A stretch of DNA of 37,216 bases from assembly GCA_019359435.1 (NCBI GenBank), contig JAHHHI010000017.1, forward strand, positions 1 through 37,216, read 5' to 3'. The DNA comes from Kaiparowitsia implicata GSE-PSE-MK54-09C (GTDB lineage: Bacteria; Cyanobacteriota; Cyanobacteriia; Elainellales; Elainellaceae). Shown piece by piece: positions 17,955 to 25,468 of this stretch. Position numbers and translations under genes: made by a program. The notes under the pieces were generated by a model, which was not told the origin of the DNA, searched no databases, and saw nothing but the letters and a program-made list of their open reading frames with translations. Each line of letters starts with the position of its first letter. Positions within the stretch are counted from its first letter, which is position 1.

Positions 17955-17994
17955 GGCTCTGCCACTGCGACCCGGAGTCCGGGCACGAGCCTTG

Positions 17995-18014
17995 GTAGGG
18001 TGGGCACTGCCCAC
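17995..18014. repeat. REP-like palindrome with GTAG lead
   Basis: GTAG at 17995-17998 leads into the palindrome GTGGGCACTGCCCAC (18000-18014), with perfect 7-bp arms about one base. Together with 17935-17954 it forms a pair like a BIME. Confidence 0.65.
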
Positions 18015-18030
18015 TATCTCTGCAAAGACT

Positions 18031-18142
18031 GTAAGATGTTTACGCCATGCTATGGCTACCGTCAAAGCCGATATCCGATATACCTTTCGCGGATGTGGAG
18101 AGGTTGAGTTTTCGGGGAGAGGGTTGGATGTGGGGGAGTGAG
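18031..18142 (+). pseudogene. Internally deleted, decayed copy of the RAYT gene
   Basis: 18031-18075 resembles the RAYT gene around 17467-17513; both contain GGCTACCGTCAAAGC or a one-base variant. 18090-18142 resembles the RAYT 3' end at 17880-17926; both contain TTGAGTTTTCGGG and GGTTGGATGTGGGGGAGTGA. About 370 bases of the middle are missing. It looks like a non-autonomous derivative of the intact gene, bounded by REP palindromes. Confidence 0.75.
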
Positions 18143-18168
18143 GTTGGGCAGTGGGCACTGCCCAACCT
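18141..18168. repeat. Perfect REP-type hairpin, 12-bp stem
   Basis: AGGTTGGGCAGT (18141-18152) pairs perfectly with ACTGCCCAACCT (18157-18168) around the loop GGGC. It closes the RAYT pseudogene and is the best hairpin of the group. Confidence 0.75.
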
Positions 18169-18247
18169 GCAGCATTCTAACGCAGTAGTTTGTCAGACTA
18201 CCTCACACATATCTCACAATTCAATGGAATGTATTCTATTGTCTAGA

Positions 18248-18550
18248 TTATGCATCATGAGGCTTGGTGGGAGATATTTTCAACCTAGCCGAAAATTTAA
18301 CACCAAACTCTAATCCAAGCTCTAGTTCTGCTTCCCAATTAAGGTTTCGTTTTCCACAGGCTTCAGAGAACTTCTCATAAACTGTACCCACTAATTCGCT
18401 GATATCATCAATAACCTTATCTTCATCTAAGAGGAACGGAGCTATTATCACTTCTTCTGTTATGTCATCTGAGTGAATTAGCTCCGCTTTATGAAGAACA
18501 ACTACATTAGGATTTAAAGAAATTACTCTTAGCTTTCTAAGTTCACTCAT
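18248..18550 (-). CDS. Trypco1-like (CU044_2847-type) small protein
   Basis: A 100-residue protein, third gene of a leftward operon. Its ATG lies inside the end of the retropepsin gene (8-base overlap), so translation is probably coupled. The C-terminal part, ISELVGTVYEKFSEAC..WEAELELGLEFGVKFSARLK, resembles the trypsin-co-occurring domain 1 family: an EALDKI-like helix followed by an EFG-K-SA strand. In that family the domain accompanies proteases and other effectors of bacterial conflict or signalling systems. It is AT-rich with no HIP1 site. The family call is from pattern memory and needs a profile search. Confidence 0.6.
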   Translation of the reverse strand: MSELRKLRVISLNPNVVVLHKAELIHSDDITEEVIIAPFLLDEDKVIDDISELVGTVYEKFSEACGKRNLNWEAELELGLEFGVKFSARLKISPTKPHDA

Positions 18551-19094
18551 TTACTTCTTCACTCTGCCTAATAGGAAGAACTTTAGAAAATTCTAAATAC
18601 TTTTTCGGATAATCTATCTTTAAGCAAAGCTCCTGAATTGTCTCCGCTCCTAGAATCCCAAGAATGCTGTACTCTGAAAATTTTTCCGATAACTTACCTA
18701 TTGCAACTTTGGAACGCCCAAGAGAGATTTTCCCCTGAACTTCTTGTCCATCTGGTTCCATTTTTTGCATTATCTCAATATTTTCAACCATTCCTCGTTG
18801 ATACTGGGATCTACTACCTACTCCTTGACCTATCACAGAACCTCTTTGTAACTCTACACCAACAATTTTCGCAACATATTCGCTCAAAACAGTAACTTCA
18901 GCACCTGTATCGATAAGCAAATCAAATGCTTGCCTACCTTTTTTACCCTCTATAAGAACTGGAACAACGCACAATTTCAATCCTTCAAAATTCAGATTCT
19001 TTTCAAGATTGAATGGAAGCACAATCGCCTTATAAAGAAGCTTAGCAGAAGCAATATCTTGGATGGCAACTTTAGGCTGTAAAGGCTCTAACAT
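18543..19094 (-). CDS. Retropepsin-like aspartic protease
   Basis: A 183-residue single-lobe aspartic protease. The catalytic motif is FDLLIDTGAEVTVLS (Asp62-Thr63-Gly64), followed by the flap-like GQGVGSRSQYQRG and the C-terminal ILGAETIQELCLKIDYPKKYLEFSK, which is the second hydrophobic-Gly element and closing strands of retropepsins. Such enzymes work as homodimers. There is no signal peptide. It is the middle gene of the operon, 23 bases after the phycobiliprotein-like gene, and overlaps the Trypco1-like gene. Its substrate is unknown; the neighbouring phycocyanin-like protein is an obvious candidate partner (inference). Confidence 0.85.
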   Translation of the reverse strand: MLEPLQPKVAIQDIASAKLLYKAIVLPFNLEKNLNFEGLKLCVVPVLIEGKKGRQAFDLLIDTGAEVTVLSEYVAKIVGVELQRGSVIGQGVGSRSQYQRGMVENIEIMQKMEPDGQEVQGKISLGRSKVAIGKLSEKFSEYSILGILGAETIQELCLKIDYPKKYLEFSKVLPIRQSEEVNE

Positions 19095-19117
19095 GGTATT
19101 TTTCTTGTGTCTGTCGT

Positions 19118-19879
19118 CTACGCGATGCTTGATTCCGCTCTATCAAAATAGGATGCTAATTCACTCAATAAATCCTGATGTTCAGGTGCAACTATTGGTT
19201 TACTAGTTTTAGCAAGAGGCTCAGGCTTCTCATCAATTTTGTTGGTAAAGAATGTATATATGCTATCTCCACTAAGTTGACCAACTCTGTCAGCCAACTT
19301 GTCTAAATCATGATCATAATATATTATCTCTCCTGCTGATGGAAATCCATTTTCAGACTTAGTAACCTTAATAGTTACCCATTGCTTAGGGTAAAATTTA
19401 CGTATCTCTGAGATTTTTAATTCTCTCAACTCATCTTGCTCTTCCTGAGAGGTAAGTGATCTAAGAGCAACATCCTTCATTTTTTGAATAGCGCTTACGA
19501 CTGAACCAATAGGTACACCTAGCGCAACATAAGTCTCTCTCAACCCATTTAAGCAGCGATCATCCAAAATACTGGCATCACCAGCAATTAGAGCGTAAGT
19601 AATGTAACGCAAGATAAAATCCATATCACGCAGACAAGCTGCCATACGTCGGTTAGTGTAAGCGTTACCACCAGGTTCAATAAGTTGAGGTTGTTCAGCA
19701 AACAACGCGCGAGAAGCAATAACAACGATCGCAGGAGCGTTTTTAGTAATGTGGGATACAGCTTCCAATCGCGCTGTTCCACCAGCAAGCATGGATCTCA
19801 ACTCATCTAATTGAGCACTGCTAAAATACTCGCCTTGTGAATCAGCCTGAGAAATAACTTTTATGAAGGCCTCATTCAT
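19118..19879 (-). CDS. Phycocyanin-beta-like protein with about 90 residues inserted in the second bilin loop
   Basis: A 253-residue protein. Residues 1-143 follow C-phycocyanin beta (CpcB) closely: [49 protein letters not shown] and [22 protein letters not shown]. Retained are Asn72, Arg77-Arg78, the bilin cysteine Cys82, Arg84-Asp85, Asp13 and Arg91 for alpha-subunit contact, and Cys109. CpcB would then have a short loop carrying the second bilin cysteine (about 153). Here residues about 144-236 are foreign, containing [20 protein letters not shown] and [13 protein letters not shown], with no cysteine. The final CpcB helix then resumes ([18 protein letters not shown]). Normal CpcB is about 172 residues. 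A GGAG ribosome-binding site lies nine bases before the ATG. It is first in an operon with a retropepsin and a Trypco1-like gene, AT-rich, with no cpcA nearby. Unlikely to be a normal phycobilisome rod subunit. Confidence 0.88.
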   Translation of the reverse strand: MNEAFIKVISQADSQGEYFSSAQLDELRSMLAGGTARLEAVSHITKNAPAIVVIASRALFAEQPQLIEPGGNAYTNRRMAACLRDMDFILRYITYALIAGDASILDDRCLNGLRETYVALGVPIGSVVSAIQKMKDVALRSLTSQEEQDELRELKISEIRKFYPKQWVTIKVTKSENGFPSAGEIIYYDHDLDKLADRVGQLSGDSIYTFFTNKIDEKPEPLAKTSKPIVAPEHQDLLSELASYFDRAESSIA

Positions 19880-20312
19880 AGATTATGGCTCCATCCTTCA
19901 GGACTAACTATTTATAGAGTAGCTGCAATTAAATAGGCTTGCCTAACCGAATACAAATAAATATATAAGATACATTAAGCGATGAAAATCTGCTAGATAG
20001 ACAAACGCACCTTGATCCAGACTTTAAGGAGTTTTTCTAAAATCACACAGTGCCGTATGCATTTAATCTATGTCATCATCATCAGCTCAGGTAGTCTAAC
20101 AATTTATTGATCGCTCCCATCTGCCCATACACTTCTACGGGGTGAGTAGGTCAATAATTTGCCGTCTATTATCCTCAGAGGCTAGAAATACAGCAGATAA
20201 CCTGCATAGCATTCTAGCCCATGAGACCAACGTGTTCTGGTGGGGTCGTCAGTGGATTGGGTCGTCCTGACAAAATATAGAAGTGAACACTTGTTTTATT
20301 TGAGCGTTTGGT
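19880..20312. other. Gene-free region upstream of the phycocyanin-like operon
   Basis: An AT-rich stretch of about 430 bases that must contain the promoter of the leftward three-gene operon; a TATAAA-like box is present on the minus strand about 35 bases before the ATG. No gene is recognised. Confidence 0.45.
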
Positions 20313-20531
20313 TTATTCTTTGCGATACTGGAATCTGATTCCGGTGATACCTACAACGCGCGCTTGGGGTTTTGGGCGCTGATTAGGAGTGTTGGTAGCA
20401 CTCACTAACCAGCTGACCTGACTCCTGGTTCGGGCAGGAGCCAGGCTTTGATGATTATCAAGCGCCTCGCGAATGCTGACAAGTGGTTGGGTCAACCACG
20501 TCCCCAGGCGCGTTTCCTCTACAACACGCAT
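20313..20531 (-). CDS. Small hypothetical protein
   Basis: A possible 72-residue protein, basic and without a signal or membrane segment. The C-terminal half (SWLVSATNTPNQRPKPQARVVGITGIRFQYRKE) has a reasonable composition for a real protein. It would diverge from the small gene at 20549 with only 17 bases between starts, and I see no good ribosome-binding site. It could be a chance frame. Confidence 0.35.
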   Translation of the reverse strand: MRVVEETRLGTWLTQPLVSIREALDNHQSLAPARTRSQVSWLVSATNTPNQRPKPQARVVGITGIRFQYRKE

Positions 20532-20548
20532 TAGCGAGGCAAAAACCC

Positions 20549-20767
20549 ATGAGTTCAGAGATTAAGGCCTTGGTGCGATCGCACCAAGGCGAGAGCAACG
20601 CGCAAATTTGGATCATCGGCACACGCGGCCAGGTGATCCACTTGATGAACGAGCTGTATGTGAAAAAGGTGGCGACGGATCGCGCACAGTTTACGCCGAT
20701 TATTCCCGCGCCGTTTATCGACGGGCAGTATATGACGGTGTTGGTGCGATCGCCCTCGCCGTTGTAG
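20549..20767 (+). CDS. Small conserved-looking hypothetical protein
   Basis: A 72-residue cytosolic protein beginning MSSEIKALVRSHQGESNAQIW and containing IIGTRGQVIHLMNELYVKKVATDRAQFTPIIPAPF. The ordered strand-helix pattern and the in-frame use of two HIP1 sites look like a real gene; I have an impression of similar small cyanobacterial proteins but no family name. The frame extends upstream to 20483, but the ATG at 20549 gives the cleaner N-terminus. A weak hairpin (20773-20791) follows the stop. Confidence 0.6.
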   Translation: MSSEIKALVRSHQGESNAQIWIIGTRGQVIHLMNELYVKKVATDRAQFTPIIPAPFIDGQYMTVLVRSPSPL

Positions 20768-20772
20768 AAAAA

Positions 20773-20791
20773 ACCGCTTCTGCATAGCGGT
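20773..20791 (+). terminator. Short hairpin after the small gene
   Basis: ACCGCT (20773-20778) pairs with AGCGGT (20786-20791), six bases after the stop of the 72-residue gene. It has no T tract, so it is a weak candidate. A second hairpin follows (GGCAGTG 20810-20816 with CACTGCC 20828-20834). Confidence 0.35.
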
Positions 20792-21001
20792 ATAAAAGCG
20801 TACGGTGGTGGCAGTGTGAGTATTTCGCACTGCCCCGCTGTTGCTGCCTCAGAAACGTTTGGGGTGAGACCACAAACGATAAAGCCTGCGTAATTTATTT
20901 CAAGCTATGTTGTATCTGCTACCAAACTGGGCAGGCTACCCATAGAGTCGAGTGCAGGCCAATCTGTCTCGCTCTAACCCCTTTATTCAGAGAACGATAC
21001 T

Positions 21002-21367
21002 ATGGCTCAGCGTGGATTTAAGATGGCGGCGGCGTTTGCTCTCGGTGCGATCGCAGTAGCCAGCAGTGCAGCCATTGCCCAAGCACAGTCGCGGGTCGGT
21101 TGGCTCAGCAGCGGTGAAAGCATTGCGTATGAAGGCTACCTGTTTGCTGATGAGGCAGTAGCAGCCATGTGTGACGACAACTGCTACGACCTAGATATGT
21201 ATCTCTACGATGCAGAAACAGGCGATCTGGTCGCTTCAGATGTCCTAGAAGATTCTGTTCCTATCGTGGTCGCTCCCTACGAGGGCAATTTCTTGGTCGA
21301 GTTGGTGATGGTGAGTTGTGGGGCTGAACCTTGCGAAACCTGGACTGACTCGGATGCCGGATTCTAG
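21002..21367 (+). CDS. Exported small protein of unknown function
   Basis: A 121-residue protein with a clear Sec signal peptide: MAQRGFK, then the hydrophobic core MAAAFALGAIAVASSAAIA, and an AQA cleavage site near residue 28. The mature part is about 90 residues and very acidic, with four cysteines in two close pairs (CDDNC and CGAEPC) that could form disulfides in the periplasm. I recognise no family. A strong hairpin (21443-21477) follows about 75 bases after the stop. Base composition fits the surrounding core genome (HIP1 inside). Confidence 0.75.
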   Translation: MAQRGFKMAAAFALGAIAVASSAAIAQAQSRVGWLSSGESIAYEGYLFADEAVAAMCDDNCYDLDMYLYDAETGDLVASDVLEDSVPIVVAPYEGNFLVELVMVSCGAEPCETWTDSDAGF

Positions 21368-21442
21368 ACTAGGGGCGATCGCAAGATTTCTCTAGGGCGT
21401 TTCGAGACATTGCAACCGTTAGGTTAAATCAAACCCATTATG

Positions 21443-21477
21443 AGTGTGGAGCCTTTGATCTACAAGGGTTCCACACT
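21443..21477 (+). terminator. Long imperfect hairpin after the exported-protein gene
   Basis: AGTGTGGA (21443-21450) pairs with TCCACACT (21470-21477), and the stem continues inward through CCTT/AAGG with bulges. It probably ends the 21002-21367 transcript. It is not followed by a T tract. Confidence 0.4.
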
Positions 21478-21524
21478 TATAAGAACATAAACCAGCATTT
21501 CAACGGCTACAGATTGAAACAGGC

Positions 21525-21698
21525 ATGGGCGATCGCCACCTTAGCGAATCAGCCAGACGCTTTGCCGAAAGCCTCACCCGGAGACTGGAGCATCTCGCAG
21601 CAGAACCCCGTCTCCACTCTAATCGGCAAAAGCGAAATCTAGATCAAACGCAGGGGCGATCGCGTTTGGCAATCGCACTTGCGTTGTCAAAGCATTAA
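21525..21698 (+). CDS. Possible 57-residue small protein
   Basis: The frame from ATG 21525 reads MGDRHLSESARRFAESLTRR and continues to a TAA at 21696-21698. It is rich in Arg, Ala, Leu and Glu and could form an amphipathic helix. It contains two HIP1 sites. Only a weak AGG precedes the start and I recognise no family, so it may be a chance frame. Confidence 0.25.
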   Translation: MGDRHLSESARRFAESLTRRLEHLAAEPRLHSNRQKRNLDQTQGRSRLAIALALSKH

Positions 21699-21814
21699 AC
21701 GATTAAATATATTGAACTGGTAAATGAGGAGTGCTTAAACCTAGCAGCATAGGGCAATCTAACTAAGCAGCTTCCTAGAGAGTTAAATGAAGTATGCCCC
21801 TCCTATTCCTATTC

Positions 21815-21871
21815 CTTTAAGGCTAGGCCTCACTAAAATACTCACTTTAAGGCTAGGCCTCACTAAAATAC
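21815..21871. repeat. Two direct 27-bp repeats, period 30
   Basis: The 27 bases starting CTTTAAGGCTAGGCCTCACT at 21815-21841 recur identically at 21845-21871 with a 3-base spacer. There are only two copies, and no protein-coding context. Confidence 0.8.
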
Positions 21872-22227
21872 GTATCCTAAACTACCTGCAAGCATGTCTT
21901 TATCAGAAATTAATTTTCAGGCTTGAACTGATAAAGAACAGTTATGGATGATGCCATTTGGAAGAGTATATTTCCCAAAAATACTAGGATTCGGTAGAGT
22001 GAACTCAAGCTTTAGTGCATCTACAGGTTTGAAGTTACTAGCTTTTCTAGCAAAAGCGTAAAGGGTTCTTGATCAAACAGAACGTCTGGTTATTTGAGCA
22101 CCAGGTTTAGGTTTAAGCATAGGAGATGGATACGGGCTGATTCGTATGTCTATCCATGTGTCAGCGGTTGTAAATAGGCCATGGTTTTGTCGGTAGCAGG
22201 GGCTATGCCTGCTTTACACCTTATTGG

Positions 22228-22387
22228 CTGATTGCCTGACACAAGTCCCGAAAGCCTTGGAAATACGTTGGCGCAGAGCCGCAGGTCATAGCTTACGGAT
22301 TGGAGCCGAAAGGCTTAATCTAATAGGCTTTAAGGCAGCGCGACTGACGAGAGATCAGGGGTTTCCAGAGATGTGTCAGGCAGTCAG
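22228..22387. repeat. MITE-like element, 160 bp, with 16-bp inverted ends
   Basis: CTGATTGCCTGACACA (22228-22243) is matched in inverted orientation by TGTGTCAGGCAGTCAG (22372-22387) with one mismatch. The inside has no gene; the frame at 22224-22421 simply spans the element. The form suggests a non-autonomous element whose parent transposase is not in the window. Confidence 0.55.
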
Positions 22388-22600
22388 GTTCTTGAGAAAT
22401 CTAAGAATTCCATCTCGCTGAAAATACTTTATTTATCGGGATTCTAGGATTTTCTGTGCCGCCAATGCTTGACACAAAGCATGACCGATATACTACTCGG
22501 CTACTACTGTGTGTCGATATGAATGTAGGCATCAGGAATCGCAAGGGAACTGAAGCTACACTGGATACCAACTTAAATCCATCTATTGGTTGACATCTGT

Positions 22601-23776
22601 ATGCAAGAAAAAAAGCAGACGCTTGGATTGTCGCTTCGCCAGGTTAGGAGCCTCGTTGGCTACTCCTCTTTATACGAATTTGAAGATTTTATCCAATCCC
22701 ATAGTTCCTCCTCTAAGCTATTTCAAATTGCAGATTACTCTACCTTTGAAAAAGGACGCCGAGCCTATAAAGCGCTTCAGTATGTAGATAAAACAGGATC
22801 GACAGGCAACTTTGTGGCTCGACAAATCATTCCAAAAAGTAGTCGATTTGAGCTAAAAGAAGAATATGAGCTATTCTTGCCTACGTTCAACAGTCCGTTT
22901 GAATTATTTACGCTGCAGTCTATTGAAAAATGGCGCGATCGCTGCCAGTATGCCGCCTGTTACATCAATGAAGTTTGGGCTACAGAGCTATTGTCTTGTC
23001 AGTACTTGATGGAACTGATTAAAAAGTTTGACCATATTTTTATCGGTCTGCACCACTGTATAGACGAGGTAGCAAAAATCACAGGGCGACCTTGCACCTA
23101 CTTGCCTATTGGAATTGATGCCGTTAAGTTCTCTCCCTATCCAGCAGTTCCACCTCGCAATATTGATGTATGCAACATTGGTCGCCGTTCTGACATCACC
23201 CATGGCGCACTCTTGGAGTTGGAACAATGTCAAGGATTTTTTTATTACTACGACACTATTGCTAGCCGAAGCGTTGTAAATGCAGCGAAGCAATCAACCT
23301 TTCATGTTAACAGCCATCGCGAACATCGACTCTTGCTAGCAAACTTACTTAAACGCAGTCGATATTTTATTACCAATCGTGCTTTTGTGAATGATCCAAA
23401 ACGAACAGGAGGAAATGGTGAAATTCCATCGCGGTTCTTTGAAGGGGCAGCTGCGGGAACCGTTATGATTGGTGAACCGCCTAAAACTGATGTTTTCAAA
23501 GAGTACTTTAATTGGAGTGACGCCATTATTGAAGTACCGTTTGATGAGCCACAGATTGCTGACATTATTGCTGATTTGGATGCATCACCAGCACGGATAG
23601 AGACCATCCGTAGAAACAACATGGTGCATGCCATTCAACAACATGACTGGCTCCATCGTCTACGGGTGGTTTATGCGTCGTTAGGTTTAGCCCCAACGGA
23701 GCAAATGTTGCAGCGTGCAGAAATCTTGAATGCCTTAGCTTGCCAGATTGAGAGTGGTGCTGAACTAATTGCTTAA
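22601..23776 (+). CDS. Glycosyltransferase, GT-B fold (group 1_2 / CgeB-like)
   Basis: A protein of about 391 residues, probably transferring a sugar from a nucleotide-sugar donor to a surface polysaccharide or glycoconjugate. The N-terminal half carries the acceptor-side fold (QYAACYINEVWATELLSCQYLMELIKKFDHIFIGLH, then TYLPIGIDAVKFSPYP, the typical P-G-D-F linker). The second half has ANLLKRSRYFITNR and GGNGEIPSRFFEGAAAGTVMIGE, the family's donor-binding E..E region. The frame extends to a TTG at 22586, but the ATG at 22601 is the better start. It stands alone between mobile-element remnants, with moderate AT-richness and one HIP1 site. Confidence 0.85.
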   Translation: MQEKKQTLGLSLRQVRSLVGYSSLYEFEDFIQSHSSSSKLFQIADYSTFEKGRRAYKALQYVDKTGSTGNFVARQIIPKSSRFELKEEYELFLPTFNSPFELFTLQSIEKWRDRCQYAACYINEVWATELLSCQYLMELIKKFDHIFIGLHHCIDEVAKITGRPCTYLPIGIDAVKFSPYPAVPPRNIDVCNIGRRSDITHGALLELEQCQGFFYYYDTIASRSVVNAAKQSTFHVNSHREHRLLLANLLKRSRYFITNRAFVNDPKRTGGNGEIPSRFFEGAAAGTVMIGEPPKTDVFKEYFNWSDAIIEVPFDEPQIADIIADLDASPARIETIRRNNMVHAIQQHDWLHRLRVVYASLGLAPTEQMLQRAEILNALACQIESGAELIA

Positions 23777-23891
23777 CACAAGTGGTCAAAAGGCTTGAGA
23801 CCTTGTCAAACGTTGCTAGCACTTGCTCCGGTCCGTCGCGCTACTCACCCATGACCCCAGGGTTGATTCATTGTAAGACGTAAAAATCTGG

Positions 23892-24005
23892 TCAACTTGG
23901 TGGGCGAGCTTTCGTAGAGGTGACCGTTTGCAGCAGTTGCTTGGCCCCCTCCCGCTCTGGGGTACTAGCGGCAACCACCTTAACGGCAATCAAGAGGGGA
24001 GTGCG
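23892..24005 (-). pseudogene. IS5-like DDE transposase fragment
   Basis: Read leftward, an open stretch gives RTPLLIAVKVVAASTPEREG and continues AKQLLQTV before a stop. This resembles the central LIAVKV.AA....REGAK.LL part of IS5-family transposases, just upstream of the GGY/DGG region. Both ends are lost and later fragments are out of frame. It is a remnant only. Confidence 0.55.
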
Positions 24006-24039
24006 TCATACTTTGAGCGGAGAAAATAAATCGGTGGTA

Positions 24040-24255
24040 CTAAATAGGTAATGACGCGTTGTAGTGGTGGATAAAGTTCCATAACAAGCCAATGTGATTA
24101 AGCAGACACTTAGAAAAGGCTAAGCTGCGACGGACAAATCGCGAGACTCGTTGGCGTGAGGTGCAGTTGAAGCGCTCAATATAGCTAGTCTGACCACTCT
24201 GCTTGGGGACTACTTGATGACGTTTCGAGGGCAATACACCTTGGTAAGCCTCCCA
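24040..24255 (-). pseudogene. IS1-family transposase, C-terminal fragment
   Basis: From Trp at 24255 leftward the frame reads WEAYQGVLPSKRHQVVPKQS, then GQTSYIERFNCTSRQRVSRF and HIGLLWNFIHHYNASLPI before a stop at 24040-24042. This is the last 70 or so residues of IS1-type transposases, including the conserved tail. Sequence upstream of WEAYQ is unrelated, so the N-terminal two thirds is gone. The remnant lies between the IS5-like piece and pstB. Confidence 0.85.
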
Positions 24256-24408
24256 TTCAATAGTAATGGTTGGGAGGGGTGTGAAGATTTTAATGATGTA
24301 CAAAGTACCAGATCGCGCCGATGTGATTGCTCAACGTCTTCGAGAACGATAAGGTTTTCCGCATCAACCGCCCGACGTGTTTACTATTCAGCACTACCGC
24401 GAGTGAAA

Positions 24409-25215
24409 TTAACCGAACCGACCGCTGACGTAATCTTGCGTTGACTGCTGAGCCGGATTTTTGAAGATGACCTCTGTGGGCGCATACTCTACCAAGTAAC
24501 CCTGCTTGCTGCCTTTCTCCGTTTCTTGAGCATTGAAGAAAGCCGTGTAGTCTGACACCCGCGCCGCCTGCTGCATGTTGTGAGTGACGATGATGATGGT
24601 GTATTTCTGCTTTAGTTCTTGCATCAGATCTTCGACCTTGAGGGTCGAGATGGGGTCGAGTGCTGAGCAGGGCTCATCCATCAGCAGCACTTCTGGCTCA
24701 ATGGCGATCGCCCGCGCAATACACAAGCGCTGCTGCTGCCCCCCAGACAACGACAGCCCGCTTTCGCCCAGCTTATCCTTTACGTCATCCCATAGCGCTG
24801 CACCCCGAAGCGATCGCTCCACCAGCTCATCCATATTGCCCTGATACCCAGCAACTCGAGGGCCAAAGGCCACGTTTTCATAAATTGATTTAGGGAAAGG
24901 ATTGGGCTTTTGAAATACCATCCCAATTCGTCGCCGCAGCTCGTTAGAGTCAATGGTTGGATTGTAGAGATCTACCCCACGGAAGTAGATTTTGCCATCC
25001 ACGCGAGCACCGGGGATCAGGTCGTTCAATCGGTTGAAACACCGTAGCACCGTACTCTTGCCACATCCTGACGGCCCGATCAGTGCAGTGATTTGGCGCT
25101 CTGGAATATCGACATAGATATCGCGAACAGCCAGAAAAGAGCCGTAATAGTAATTCGCGTTTTCGACTCGAAAAGTTAGATTGGTGTCAATAAATGACGC
25201 TGTATTCGTTTGCAT
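24409..25215 (-). CDS. pstB: Phosphate ABC transporter ATPase PstB
   Basis: The ATP-hydrolysing subunit of the high-affinity phosphate importer Pst. Motifs are Walker [28 protein letters not shown]-loop [17 protein letters not shown], signature [16 protein letters not shown], Walker [15 protein letters not shown] and switch [13 protein letters not shown], ending in YVSGRFG. The frame runs up to 25302 (TTG), but the ATG at 25213-25215 (MQTNTASF) has an AAAGGGA ribosome-binding-like stretch about nine bases upstream; ATG 25236 is an alternative. No pstS, pstC or pstA lies in the window, so it is an orphan or second copy. A Pho-box-like repeat sits upstream. Confidence 0.94.
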   Translation of the reverse strand: MQTNTASFIDTNLTFRVENANYYYGSFLAVRDIYVDIPERQITALIGPSGCGKSTVLRCFNRLNDLIPGARVDGKIYFRGVDLYNPTIDSNELRRRIGMVFQKPNPFPKSIYENVAFGPRVAGYQGNMDELVERSLRGAALWDDVKDKLGESGLSLSGGQQQRLCIARAIAIEPEVLLMDEPCSALDPISTLKVEDLMQELKQKYTIIIVTHNMQQAARVSDYTAFFNAQETEKGSKQGYLVEYAPTEVIFKNPAQQSTQDYVSGRFG

Positions 25216-25468
25216 TGGGCTGTTCCCTTTATTCATTTCGATATCAACAGTCTTTGGGGAAGATTCACCCCTAGAGCCAAATGGCCGATCAAAACTTCGC
25301 AAGCGTCTGGGCTGAACGGTAAAAATCTAGGATACTGCCTATCCTACAAGACTGAGGACGACTGTAGCCAACTGGCTTTTTTGAGCTAGGGAAGTTAGAA
25401 AGACAGAATTAGAGGCGGCACCTGAAATCGCCAGCAATGGACAGATTCTTCAATAGAGTAAAGGATGA

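Larger units (their letters stand above)
21699..22600. other. Gene-free region before the glycosyltransferase
   Basis: About 900 AT-rich bases containing the 27-bp direct repeats and the 160-bp inverted-repeat element. A small AGCAGG/CCTGCT hairpin lies near 22195-22215. I see no gene. Confidence 0.5.
23777..24408. other. Transposon-remnant region between the glycosyltransferase and pstB
   Basis: The 630 bases contain the IS5-like and IS1-like remnants. 24256-24408 shows no recognisable gene. Inverted ends or target duplications of either element could not be defined. Confidence 0.5.

Noticed and set aside
19118-19879. Annotation as an ordinary cpcB or apcB gene
   Set aside because: The length is 253 rather than about 172 residues, the second bilin loop is replaced by a foreign segment, and there is no cpcA or linker gene beside it.
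21815-21871. Possible CRISPR array from the two 27-bp direct repeats
   Set aside because: There are only two copies, with a 3-base spacer and no cas genes. It is a simple tandem duplication.
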